Assembly: GCA_016935525.1 (NCBI GenBank)
Contig: JAFGQU010000016.1
Location: 1-32,341, forward strand
DNA: 32,341 nt
From: Candidatus Omnitrophota bacterium
Lineage (GTDB): Bacteria > Omnitrophota > Gorgyraeia > Duberdicusellales > 4484-171
Direction: 5' to 3'
The notes below the pieces were generated by a model. It was given only the letters and a program-made list of their open reading frames with translations. It was not told where the DNA came from and ran no database searches. The position numbers and the translations under genes are program-made. Of the stretch, positions 6,562 to 14,081 are shown piece after piece. Each line of letters opens with the position of its first letter. The first letter of the stretch is position 1.

Positions 6562-9500
6562 ATGGCAAAAAAAATATTACGTATCGGATTATTATTATGG
6601 TTGTTTTTCCTTCCTTTTTCTTCTTTCGCTGAGAGTCTAGCCTATAATTACCTCATAGAGTTGGGAGAAAAATACTTTGAAGCTGGGAGATATCCGGAAG
6701 CGTTTTCATATTTCCGTGATGCGTATATTATTATTCCTACGGAGGAGGCCCTTTCCTATATCAATTTATTGAAACGGATGGAAGAAGGGCGGTTCCGGGA
6801 AATTTCCCCGGTTACAAAAGAGATTTCTCCTGCCGTAAAGCCCCACGAGGGCCCTTATCCCGTTTTACCGCCGCCACAGGCGGTTCCTTCTCCGATCTTC
6901 TCTGAATCCCAACGCGAGGTCTCTTATTCGAACCAGCCCCAGCCCGAACTGGAGGTTTTTTATCCGCACGCCCAACCGGCTTCTCCGGCGGCCCGCAAAG
7001 ATATTATCGGCGGGACCCTGGATTCTTACCAGAGAGGGGCCCTTATCCGGATAGAGAAACAAAGAGAACCGGTACCGGAGATGACAAGAGAAGAACCGGC
7101 CGAGTTCCCTTCCCGGGAAGAACCTTTGCCTATGTATCAGCCGTCTTACGTGGCGGGATCACCGCAAATTCCGAGCACACCGATGCTTCAAGGTTCATTG
7201 CGTCAGGGTGATGAACTGGTCTTGAGCGGTACCCCTTCAAGTATGCAGGAGAAAACCGATATCGAGATCGAACAAGGAAAATTCCTTGATATAGAAGGCA
7301 TGAATATCACGCGGTTTCTGATCGTTACTCCCGGATTTATTACCGTAGAGAAGGTCGATACCAATACGATAAGAATAATCGCTCTGAAGGTCGGTACGAC
7401 ATTTGTTCATGTATGGGATGAACGCGGCCGGTGGACGTTGAATGTGGAGGTGGCCTATCCATTACAGATCGCCAGAGCTCTCCAGAAAAAAGATCAGGTG
7501 AAACAAGAAAATAATGATCCGTTTCGGTTCATCTATAACGCCGATTGGGACAGTTATTATATCGGGACACAGTTGGACAGTATGAACCGCGATGCGTTAC
7601 GGTTTAACCAGTGGCTGGGGATCGAAGGGCCGACTCCTTACGGAGAATTCGATTCATCGCTTAAACTCAGCAAATACCCGACAAGTACCGAGATCATCGG
7701 GTATAGCGTGGGGTTACGTAATCTTCATCTCGGCCCGTTGGGAGAGGTAAATGTGCGGGGATTTGATTTTGATAAATCGTTCTCGGCACTATCATTGCCG
7801 AACGAAGGGTTACACGGATTCCTCTGGGAAGGGAAGGCTTTTGGAGGAAACCTGGGATATGATGTGTTGTGGGGACGTGACCGGCTCGAATTCGGATACC
7901 TGACGCCGGGGATCATACAAGAAGAGAGAGATTCCTATGTCGAAGGCGCCCGGGCTACTCTTTTCCCGGACGGGAAACATACCTATTCGTTTAATTATGC
8001 CCGAGGATACGGTACCGCCCGGGAAGATTATCTGCGTCCGCGGGTGTTTTCGGTAGAGACCGAACACCGGTACGGGAAAAACCAGTTGTGGGGCGAGGTA
8101 GGGTATGACGAAGAAAATTACGCCAGCCTTGCCGGGTATCAATTCTTAGGCCAGGATTTTCAATTACGTCTTAACCTGCGCGATATCGACAGCGATTATA
8201 CTACGATCGTCGGGACCCCTTCCAACCTTGGTGAGGCTGGAGGGATATTAAGTTTTGATTGGAGAGGGGGCGACCTGTTTTTATCTTCTAATCTGGATGT
8301 CTATCGTGACCGTTATCTTTCCAATCCCGGCGCGCCGCGGGCAATCAATACCGAATGGAACACGTTTGCGACGTACACTCTCGACGATACCTCAAGCTGG
8401 AATACTAACCTGCGGTATATCAATATTCCCGGAATATCGTTTCCTCGCCGCGAGATTAATCTCAGTAATACCTATAATAAATCGTTTTCTGTATTCAACC
8501 GTACTTTTTCTACGTTTGTGGGCCATCGTTATCAGCGTACACGATACCCGTTAGGTGTATTTTCTAATTACGACCGGCAGGAATTTTTTACCGGGGTAAG
8601 GTTCCCGATCATCGATCCGCTGGACGCGTACGTGAATTACGAACATTCTCTGGTCGAGGATATCTTTACCGACGAAAAATACGACCCTTCGGTGCTCTCG
8701 GTCGGAATAAGCTATTACAAAAATGTTACCCCGGCAGTTACGTTCAAATGGAACTTGTATTATCGTGACGAACAGAATACGTCCGGAATCAACAGTTTTC
8801 TTGCCGGAGAAGACAGTATGGATTGCGCACTCGGTATCAATTACCGTCCCAATCCTGATCTTGAGATCTATGCCGACGGGCGCGTGCGTAACGTCTGGGC
8901 GGAACAAGCCGGACGTGACGCGTATAATGAAGCGGAAATCCGTCTGGGGATACGCTCGGCATGGGACCTGCCGTTTTCCTGGAACCCGAAAGGTATCGCT
9001 TCCGGTATCGTGTATAAAGATATAAACGCAAACGGCATCCATGACCGCAATGAAGAAGGAATATCCGGAATAAAAATATACATCGGCAACAAAGAGACCG
9101 AAACCGATTCGGAAGGGAGATATTACGTGAAAGTAAACGCGAAAAAAGTCCTGATGATGGTCGATGTCGATTCGGTACCGCACGGGTATGTGTTCTCGAC
9201 ACCATTATCTCAGACGGTCGAATTGCTCCATAATCGTCCGGTAACCGTCGATTTCGGGTTTACGACTAATTCGGAGATCTACGGCGTGGTATTTTTCGAT
9301 AAGAATGGGAATAACGAACCGGATGATAATGACGAGTATATCGGGCGAGTCAAGATAGTGCTTGATGGATCGTTGACGACCTCGAGCGATAGTAACGGCG
9401 GATATTTCTTCCGTAACCTTGAGGCCGGCCGTCATACCGTGAAACTTGATATCAATTCTTTACCGATCGAATATTTACCGCTCGTGAAGCTGGTAAGTGA

Positions 9501-9573
9501 GATAGACCTTGCCGAAGGAACTACCTATATCTTCAATATTCCTCTGAAAAAGAAAGAATCAACTTCACAATAA
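6562..9573 (+). CDS. Usher-like outer membrane protein with TPR, pilus N-domain, barrel and SdrD-like repeats
   Basis: The 1003 residues start with a signal peptide (to about 23). A TPR-like helical hairpin (about 30-70) has LGEKYFEAGRYPEAFSYFRD. A Pro/Glu-rich linker (about 75-215) follows. A small domain (about 220-300) has GKFLDIEGMNITRFLIV, VEKVDTNTIRIIALKVGTTF and VHVWDERGRWTLNVEV, matching the N-domain of CpaC-type secretins. Next comes about 500 residues of alternating aromatic strands, a beta-barrel. Two C-terminal SdrD/B-like domains start near 812 (VYKDINANGIHDRNEEG) and 907 (VFFDKNGNNEPDDNDE) with calcium-type DxNxNG loops. The combination is not a textbook FimD usher. The order subunit, subunit, chaperone-like protein, barrel suggests it secretes and anchors the fibre. 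AGGA lies 12 bp before the ATG. A terminator follows directly. Confidence 0.75.
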   Translation: MAKKILRIGLLLWLFFLPFSSFAESLAYNYLIELGEKYFEAGRYPEAFSYFRDAYIIIPTEEALSYINLLKRMEEGRFREISPVTKEISPAVKPHEGPYPVLPPPQAVPSPIFSESQREVSYSNQPQPELEVFYPHAQPASPAARKDIIGGTLDSYQRGALIRIEKQREPVPEMTREEPAEFPSREEPLPMYQPSYVAGSPQIPSTPMLQGSLRQGDELVLSGTPSSMQEKTDIEIEQGKFLDIEGMNITRFLIVTPGFITVEKVDTNTIRIIALKVGTTFVHVWDERGRWTLNVEVAYPLQIARALQKKDQVKQENNDPFRFIYNADWDSYYIGTQLDSMNRDALRFNQWLGIEGPTPYGEFDSSLKLSKYPTSTEIIGYSVGLRNLHLGPLGEVNVRGFDFDKSFSALSLPNEGLHGFLWEGKAFGGNLGYDVLWGRDRLEFGYLTPGIIQEERDSYVEGARATLFPDGKHTYSFNYARGYGTAREDYLRPRVFSVETEHRYGKNQLWGEVGYDEENYASLAGYQFLGQDFQLRLNLRDIDSDYTTIVGTPSNLGEAGGILSFDWRGGDLFLSSNLDVYRDRYLSNPGAPRAINTEWNTFATYTLDDTSSWNTNLRYINIPGISFPRREINLSNTYNKSFSVFNRTFSTFVGHRYQRTRYPLGVFSNYDRQEFFTGVRFPIIDPLDAYVNYEHSLVEDIFTDEKYDPSVLSVGISYYKNVTPAVTFKWNLYYRDEQNTSGINSFLAGEDSMDCALGINYRPNPDLEIYADGRVRNVWAEQAGRDAYNEAEIRLGIRSAWDLPFSWNPKGIASGIVYKDINANGIHDRNEEGISGIKIYIGNKETETDSEGRYYVKVNAKKVLMMVDVDSVPHGYVFSTPLSQTVELLHNRPVTVDFGFTTNSEIYGVVFFDKNGNNEPDDNDEYIGRVKIVLDGSLTTSSDSNGGYFFRNLEAGRHTVKLDINSLPIEYLPLVKLVSEIDLAEGTTYIFNIPLKKKESTSQ

Positions 9574-9599
9574 ACCGTATCTTGTATGCGGATTTTTTT
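9574..9599 (+). terminator. Terminator after the usher-like gene
   Basis: CCGTAT/ATGCGG (6 bp, one G-U pair) with a 5-nt loop, then T7 at 9593-9599. It begins right after the stop codon. The minus-strand reading has only a weak T-run, so it mainly serves the plus-strand operon. Confidence 0.75.
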
Positions 9600-9664
9600 G
9601 TACGGAACGGCGCGTACAGGATTATCGCGCGGTGAGAGTATCCCTCTTGAGGTGCCGGAGGTAT

Positions 9665-9928
9665 TTATTTTGCCACTACAGTCTCAAGCAGTACTGTCTG
9701 GTCTTTGCGGCTGACGATCTCGGTCTGTTTCTGTATACCGGTATTTTTGGATTCTGCCACAGGGCCCTCTTGTTTATCTGCCGGTGCCGCAACGTTTACT
9801 CCCACGATCTGCGGTATCGTCAAAGAGACTTTAAACGAAGCGCTTGACCCGGTTTCCGGGCGGCCCGATAACGCGATCAGACACATTCCTGCCAGCAAAA
9901 GCCCAAGGATTATCACTTTCATCTTCAT
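9665..9928 (-). CDS. Small secreted protein under cyclic-di-GMP riboswitch control
   Basis: This 87-residue protein has a typical signal peptide (MKMKVIILGLLLAGMCLIAL). The mature part has a beta-like opening (FKVSLTIPQIVGVNV) and a polar tail rich in Gln, Glu and Lys. No family is recognised. The opening resembles that of the pilin-like protein at 4963, which hints at an accessory or alternative subunit. AAGGAG sits 5 bp upstream on the minus strand. It is convergent with the fibre cluster. On the 5' side lie two terminator hairpins and a GEMM-I riboswitch, so expression should follow cyclic-di-GMP. The short length makes the call less certain than for its neighbours, but ribosome site, signal peptide and riboswitch agree. 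Confidence 0.75.
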   Translation of the reverse strand: MKMKVIILGLLLAGMCLIALSGRPETGSSASFKVSLTIPQIVGVNVAAPADKQEGPVAESKNTGIQKQTEIVSRKDQTVLLETVVAK

Positions 9929-9973
9929 AGAGTCTCCTTCTTTTTTTCTTCCTTCCCAATTTCCCGGCCAGCC

Positions 9974-10088
9974 CTCACGATGTTCGTGAGCCGGCGGGCG
10001 TGACCCGAGGCAGGTCTTGTTTCTTTTTCCCCTTCGACCCGTGGCTTGAGGCAGGTATCTTTCCTAACTTCCGTAGCTTGAGGCAGTC
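9974..10088. repeat. Hairpin plus three GAGGCAGGT copies in the riboswitch-gene leader
   Basis: CTCACGA/TCGTGAG (9974-9980, 9984-9990) forms a hairpin. Beyond it are three spaced copies of a GAGGCAG word preceded by CCCGTGGCTT-like sequence (9999-10015, 10038-10055, 10071-10088). All lie in the leader between the last terminator and the small secreted gene. Related sequence occurs at 2041-2066. Confidence 0.55.
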
Positions 10089-10090
10089 TT

Positions 10091-10147
10091 AAAAAGAAAG
10101 CCCCTCGTAAGGTATCTAAAACGCATTACAACCTTACGAGGGGCTTT
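10091..10147 (-). terminator. Second terminator hairpin (16-bp perfect stem)
   Basis: AAAGCCCCTCGTAAGG at 10097-10112 pairs perfectly with 10132-10147 across a 19-nt loop. On the minus strand it is followed by T5. It stands downstream of the riboswitch terminator and upstream of the small secreted gene. Confidence 0.8.
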
Positions 10148-10153
10148 ACGCAC

Positions 10154-10185
10154 AAAAAAAATCCCTAAGGCAATGACCTTAGGGG
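10154..10185 (-). terminator. Riboswitch expression-platform terminator
   Basis: On the minus strand CCCTAAGG/CCTTAGGG (10163-10170 with 10177-10184) is followed by T8 (10154-10161). It comes about 20 nt after the riboswitch aptamer, the normal place for the ligand-controlled terminator. Confidence 0.85.
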
Positions 10186-10204
10186 CTGATGTTTTGTGTT
10201 CGTC

Positions 10205-10292
10205 GCATCTGGCGGCCCCTCTGCCCCGATAGTGCATCTAAGGGTAGGTAGCTTTGCGTCCCACAGTTACCTGTGGTTTGCCTTTACCCGGT
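10205..10292 (-). promoter_or_regulatory. Cyclic-di-GMP-I (GEMM-I) riboswitch aptamer
   Basis: Read on the minus strand: AAAGGCAAACC, then stem CCACAG/CTGTGG closed by a GTAA (GNRA) tetraloop, then GGGACGCAAAGC, the invariant core of the GEMM-I family. A second hairpin follows with CCTTAG and TATCGG (about 10221-10242), positioned like the tetraloop receptor, and a GGGGCCGCC closing strand. The base aligned with the ligand-discriminating G20 appears to be G, which favours cyclic-di-GMP over the 3',3'-cGAMP variant, but my alignment of that position is not certain. The terminator at 10154-10185 completes the switch. Its only downstream gene on this strand is 9928-9665. Confidence 0.9.
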
Positions 10293-10449
10293 AAAAACTC
10301 TTGCTTTTACCGAGGTTCAGTGGACACCTGATTATCAATTCATTCCACTTTATGCTTACCATATTTAGCTTGAAAAAACAAGGTTTTGCGCTAAAAATGC
10401 TTAAAAAAACAATATGTAGCTACCGCTACGTCACCATTCATCAGCCAAT

Positions 10450-10592
10450 AGTCCATAGTCGACGGTCGATAGATGAAGAACAGAGAATTCCCAGAACGGG
10501 GAAAAATAAGCGTTTATTGACACTCTTGTTGATGATTTTGAATGATTTAGTATTTTCATCTACGGACTATGGACCACCGACTATCGACTTTT
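10450..10592. repeat. CATAGTCGACGGTCGATAG inverted element
   Basis: Left arm about 10450-10475 (ATAGTC, GGTCGATAG words). Right arm about 10559-10589 (GACTATGG, CGACTATCGAC). An A+T-rich centre of about 80 bp with no gene separates them. Related words occur at 29.35-29.41 kb. The right arm stops just before the rplM promoter. Confidence 0.75.
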
Positions 10593-10596
10593 TCAT

Positions 10597-10624
10597 TTGA
10601 CAATTTCTTTAAATATGGTATAAA
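10597..10624 (+). promoter_or_regulatory. rplM-rpsI promoter, nearly leaderless
   Basis: Consensus TTGACA (10597-10602), 16-bp spacer, TATAAA (10619-10624). Only 9 bp separate the -10 box from the rplM ATG at 10634, so the transcript would have a leader of about 2-4 nt. No Shine-Dalgarno sequence is present. Confidence 0.85.
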
Positions 10625-10633
10625 TTTTAGTCT

Positions 10634-11059
10634 ATGAAGAAAACGCAATTTAAACCTCAGGAGAGAGCCTGGCATCTGATTGACGCGAAGGATAAGATCT
10701 TAGGGCGCCTTGCGGTACGTATTTCCATGATTTTGCAGGGTAAGAACAAAGCGACCTATAGCCCGCAGCTTTTGAGCGGTGACCGGGTCGTAGTAATCAA
10801 TGCCCGGCACATTAAAACGACTAAAAATAAAATAAAAACTAAAGTATATGATAAATATACCGGGTATCCGTCGGGAAGGAAAGAGATGACGTTGGAAAGG
10901 CTACATGAGAAAAATCCTACGAAAGTCTTGAGATACGCCGTCAAAGGGATGCTTCCCAGAGGGCCCCGCGGTAAACTGTTGTTAAGGTCTTTAAAAATAT
11001 ACGCTGACGAGACTCATGATCAGCACGCTCAAAACCCGCAGGAATTAAAAGTATTATGA
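10634..11059 (+). CDS. rplM: 50S ribosomal protein L13 (uL13)
   Basis: L13 is an early-assembling protein of the large subunit. The 141 residues are the normal length. Family signatures: [20 protein letters not shown] near the N-terminus, [12 protein letters not shown], the YTGYPSG loop, [12 protein letters not shown] (about 104-115) and a short C-terminal helix ending in QNPQELKVL. It overlaps rpsI by 4 bp (ATGA), so the two are translationally coupled as in most bacteria. No ribosome binding site precedes the ATG; the promoter at 10597-10624 implies initiation on a nearly leaderless mRNA. Confidence 0.98.
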   Translation: MKKTQFKPQERAWHLIDAKDKILGRLAVRISMILQGKNKATYSPQLLSGDRVVVINARHIKTTKNKIKTKVYDKYTGYPSGRKEMTLERLHEKNPTKVLRYAVKGMLPRGPRGKLLLRSLKIYADETHDQHAQNPQELKVL

Positions 11060-11463
11060 AGATTCCTATCGAAAAGAAAGAGATCCTTTCCACCGGCAGA
11101 AGAAAGACATCGACTGCCCGGGTGAAAGTCATTTCTAACGGAAAAGGGGTTATTACGGTGAATAAAAAACCTCTGGAAAAATATTTTCCGGTACTCGACC
11201 ATCAAGCTCAGATCGTCCGTCCCTTACGTGTCGCTGAAATGATCGATAAAGTCGATGTGAAAGTGAACGTAACCGGAGGCGGTGTATCCGGACAAGCCGG
11301 CGCGATAAGCCTGGGAATTGCCCGGTCTCTTTTAACACTTGAACCAACCTTAAGGTCGCTGTTTAGAAAAGAAGACCTCTTGACTCGCGACCCCCGAGCG
11401 AAAGAACGAAAGAAATACGGACGCAAAGGTGCGCGTCGTCGCTTCCAATGGACTAAGCGATAA
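11056..11463 (+). CDS. rpsI: 30S ribosomal protein S9 (uS9)
   Basis: S9 has a long C-terminal tail that reaches the P-site tRNA. The 135 residues show [14 protein letters not shown] at the start, [20 protein letters not shown] in the middle (about 70-90) and the basic tail [14 protein letters not shown] ending in KR. The tail reads FQWTKR where FQFSKR is usual; the essential terminal Arg is kept. It starts inside the rplM stop (ATGA overlap). The 246 bp that follow hold the argC promoter and an ACGCG array; no clear terminator was found. Confidence 0.98.
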   Translation: MKIPIEKKEILSTGRRKTSTARVKVISNGKGVITVNKKPLEKYFPVLDHQAQIVRPLRVAEMIDKVDVKVNVTGGGVSGQAGAISLGIARSLLTLEPTLRSLFRKEDLLTRDPRAKERKKYGRKGARRRFQWTKR

Positions 11464-11573
11464 GGGTTTCGTTCTCTTCCTGCACTCTCTTCACAATCGG
11501 CCTTTTTTATCGTAGTAAAGGATACACGAAATCCATTGCTCGCCTTCATCTTAAGACGGCAAGCGGGAATCTA

Positions 11574-11602
11574 TTGACGGTTAAGGAAAATTGGTTTATT
11601 AT
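11574..11602 (+). promoter_or_regulatory. Promoter upstream of the arginine cluster
   Basis: TTGACG (11574-11579), 17-bp spacer, TATTAT (11597-11602). The predicted start near 11609 gives a leader of about 100 nt before argC, crossed by the ACGCG words at 11632-11668. It is the only good promoter seen ahead of the arg genes. Confidence 0.7.
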
Positions 11603-11631
11603 AACTTTTATTATATATACCCGTATAGGGG

Positions 11632-11668
11632 AACGTAATGCGACACGCGTAACGCGACCCGCGTGAGA
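11632..11668. repeat. ACGCG words in the argC leader
   Basis: AACGTAATGCGACACGCGTAAC-like words (for example ACGCGTAACGCG at about 11645-11656) ending in CCCGCGTGAG. Same family as 1990-2090 and 12735-12867. Confidence 0.65.
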
Positions 11669-11709
11669 AAAGCATATTTTTAGACCAGAGACTGAACAGA
11701 AAGATAGAC

Positions 11710-12735
11710 ATGAATAAGAATAAGAAAATCAAAGCAGGAGTCGTCGGAGCGACCGGTTTTACGGGACAAATGCTGGTACGCATCCTCAGCAGCCATCCGT
11801 CCGTCGAGCTTGTGTATCTTTCTTCACGGACGTATCGGCCCGTCGACTATAGCGAACTTCATCCGCAATTTAAAGGTATCGTCGATATACCTTGCGAGCC
11901 GTTTCATCTCAAGAAAGCGTCGCAAAAATGTGATGTGGTCTTTCTGGCTTTACCGCATATGGTATCGATGACTGTTGCCGGAAAATTTTTAAATGCCGGC
12001 AAGAAAGTCATCGACCTTGCCGCCGATTACCGGGTGAAAGACTCAAGCCTGTACCGGAAATATTTCGGCAAAAGCCATATAGATAAAAAGAACCTGAAAG
12101 TTGCGGTATACGGGTTGCCGGAATTTTCCAGAAAACAGATCGCGACGGCGGCGCTTCTGGCTAATCCCGGCTGTTATCCGACGAGTGTGCTCTTGGCGCT
12201 TATCCCGTTACTGAAAGAGAAAAAGATCGAGCCCGAAGTGATCGTCTCTTCGGTCTCATCGATCACCGGAGCGGGGAGAAAAGCAAAACTGGAATATCAT
12301 TATTCGAATATTGCCGGGAATATCTGGGCGTATAAACCTTTCAGCCATCAACATGTCCCGGAGATGCTGGAATGTCTAAAGCTCCTTACCCGGCAAAAGG
12401 TCTCATTGACGTTTATTCCGCACGTCGCTCCCGTTGACGGTATTTACTCGACGATATCGGTGAGGTGTAAACGGAAGATGACGGTATCGGGTTTTTTAAA
12501 CATATATAAAAAGTATTATGTGAACGCTCCGTTCGTACGGTTCAAAGACGTCCCGGCCCAACTAAAGAACGTGACCGGGACGAATTTCTGTGAGATCGGA
12601 GTCAATGTGAGTGCTGACGGAGCAAAAGGGGTCGTGACTTCCTGTATCGACAACCTGATCAAAGGCGCCGCCGGCAGTGCCGTGCAGAATATGAATATCA
12701 TGTTTGGTTTAGATGAGACCGAAGGCCTCATTTAG
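11710..12735 (+). CDS. argC: N-acetyl-gamma-glutamyl-phosphate reductase
   Basis: ArgC performs the NADPH-dependent reduction of N-acetylglutamyl phosphate to the semialdehyde, third step of arginine synthesis. The 341 residues are normal. The Rossmann loop VGATGFTGQ is at 12-20, the catalytic Cys at 155 in ANPGCYPTS, and the family strings LAADYRVKD and HQHVPEM are present; the C-terminus has NLIKGAAGSAVQNMNIMFGL. It is the first gene of the arg series and follows the promoter at 11574. The ribosome site is weak (AGAAAGA). An inverted ACGCG element separates it from argJ. Confidence 0.97.
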   Translation: MNKNKKIKAGVVGATGFTGQMLVRILSSHPSVELVYLSSRTYRPVDYSELHPQFKGIVDIPCEPFHLKKASQKCDVVFLALPHMVSMTVAGKFLNAGKKVIDLAADYRVKDSSLYRKYFGKSHIDKKNLKVAVYGLPEFSRKQIATAALLANPGCYPTSVLLALIPLLKEKKIEPEVIVSSVSSITGAGRKAKLEYHYSNIAGNIWAYKPFSHQHVPEMLECLKLLTRQKVSLTFIPHVAPVDGIYSTISVRCKRKMTVSGFLNIYKKYYVNAPFVRFKDVPAQLKNVTGTNFCEIGVNVSADGAKGVVTSCIDNLIKGAAGSAVQNMNIMFGLDETEGLI

Positions 12736-12867
12736 TAACGCGTAACGAGTAACGTGTAACGCGTACGAAAAGGGAACATGAATAAGGAAGAACGTTTGGG
12801 AATAAAATGTGTAGGGATCTTTAGTATTTGCATTCAACGCGTGTCGCGTTACGCGTGTTGCGTTACG
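12735..12867. repeat. ACGCG inverted element between argC and argJ
   Basis: Left arm 12735-12766 (AACGCGTAACGAG-type words). Right arm 12835-12867 (CGCGTGTCGCGTTACGCG-type, inverted). The centre of about 68 bp contains no gene. The right arm runs to within 12 bp of the argJ start. Confidence 0.8.
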
Positions 12868-12878
12868 GTTCTTATTAT

Positions 12879-13979
12879 ATGAAGTTGCCAAAAGGGTTTT
12901 CAGTCAATAGTATGCATGCCGGGATCAAAAAGAAAGGGTATGACCTCGGCCTTATCAGTTGCCCGGATGGCGCGCGTGCGGTAGGGCTTTTCACTAAAAA
13001 TGTAAATCCTTCTTATTCGATAACGGTCAGTAAGAAAAATATCTCTCAGCGTATCTACGCGGTATTAGCCCACAGCGGGAACGCCAATTGTTTTACAAAA
13101 GCCGAGGATTTAAAGAGTACGGAAGATCTTTGTAAGGCTGTCGCGAAAAATTTAGGGATAACCCCGAGTAACGTACTTATCGCGTCTACCGGTATTATCG
13201 GAAGGGCAATGCCGTTTGCGCTCATTGAAAAAAAGATTCCTGCGTTATGCCGGAAGCCCGATGATAATTTTGCCTTGTTTGCGCAAAGCATACGCACTAC
13301 CGATACATTCTCAAAGATTTCTACAAAAACGATATCGGGGAAAAACGGCCCGGTGAGAATTGCCGGCTGCGCTAAGGGTGCCGGGATGATCCAGCCGGAT
13401 ATGGCGACGATGTTGGCCTTTGTGCTTATTGACGCGGACGTTTCCCGGCCGGTATTGAAAAAGATCGGATCGAGCGCCGTTGCGAGAAGTTTTAACAGTA
13501 TTTCGGTCGACGGCTGTATGAGTACGAACGATTGTATATTTTTTCTTTCCAGCGGTAAAGCCGAAATAGGTAATAGTCCGGCCGCTATCCGGCGTCTGGA
13601 AAGAGCGATAGAAGAGGTATGTGTGGATCTCGCAAAGATGATCGTCTCTGACGGTGAAGGAGCGACCAAGACCGCCCGGATACTCATCTCAGGCGCCTAT
13701 AGCCAAAGACAGGCGCAACAGGCGTTTCGGGCGATTTCTTCGTCGGTCCTGTTCCGGTCGGCTTTATTCGGTGAGAATCCGAATTGGGGAAGGATCGTCG
13801 CGGCCCTGGGAGCGGTGGGGATCGCGTTAAAAGAAAATAAGTTTAAAGTGACCGCCGGTTCGTTAAAAGAACGGAACGTCACTATTAAGGTCCATTTAGG
13901 GTTAGGGACCCATACGTGGCAGGGATGGTGTTCGGATATTACTCCCCGTTACGTGCATATTAATGCGGGATATAGCTAA
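12879..13979 (+). CDS. argJ: Glutamate N-acetyltransferase / ornithine acetyltransferase (ArgJ)
   Basis: ArgJ moves the acetyl group from N-acetylornithine to glutamate, recycling it; some members also use acetyl-CoA. The 366 residues include HSGNAN (65-70), STGIIG (103-108), and the self-cleavage site DMATMLAF in which T177 is the nucleophile of the beta chain. SDGEGATK and GENPNWGRI follow in the second half. An in-frame ATG at 12828 would add only residues translated from repeat words, whereas MKLPKGFSVNSMHAGIKK matches the family N-terminus, so 12879 is preferred. No Shine-Dalgarno site precedes it. With argJ present and no argA or argE in the window, the cyclic pathway is indicated. Confidence 0.95.
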   Translation: MKLPKGFSVNSMHAGIKKKGYDLGLISCPDGARAVGLFTKNVNPSYSITVSKKNISQRIYAVLAHSGNANCFTKAEDLKSTEDLCKAVAKNLGITPSNVLIASTGIIGRAMPFALIEKKIPALCRKPDDNFALFAQSIRTTDTFSKISTKTISGKNGPVRIAGCAKGAGMIQPDMATMLAFVLIDADVSRPVLKKIGSSAVARSFNSISVDGCMSTNDCIFFLSSGKAEIGNSPAAIRRLERAIEEVCVDLAKMIVSDGEGATKTARILISGAYSQRQAQQAFRAISSSVLFRSALFGENPNWGRIVAALGAVGIALKENKFKVTAGSLKERNVTIKVHLGLGTHTWQGWCSDITPRYVHINAGYS

Positions 13980-13980
13980 G

Positions 13981-14068
13981 AAACGATTCCGGTGATTTTA
14001 TAAAGATTACGGTGATTGAATATCATCACTGTAATCAGGGTTTTAAAAATCACTGCAATCATTTTAAA
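13981..14068. repeat. GGTGATT / AATCACTG inverted element between argJ and argB
   Basis: Left arm words CCGGTGATTT and ACGGTGATTG (13988-14020). Right arm words ATCACTGTAATCA and AATCACTGCAATCA (14022-14063). The arms adjoin with little centre. Confidence 0.75.
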
Positions 14069-14081
14069 AAGGAGTAAACAG

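Noticed and set aside
10205-10292. The 3',3'-cGAMP variant of GEMM instead of cyclic-di-GMP
   Set aside because: The position I align with G20 appears to be G, not A. My numbering is from memory, so this is held as less likely rather than excluded.
10301-10600. Plus-strand frame of 99 codons between the riboswitch and rplM
   Set aside because: It begins in the antisense of the riboswitch and crosses the repeat element before rplM; no ribosome site or protein-like composition.
12828-12878. N-terminal extension of argJ
   Set aside because: It would be encoded by ACGCG repeat words and does not match the family N-terminus.
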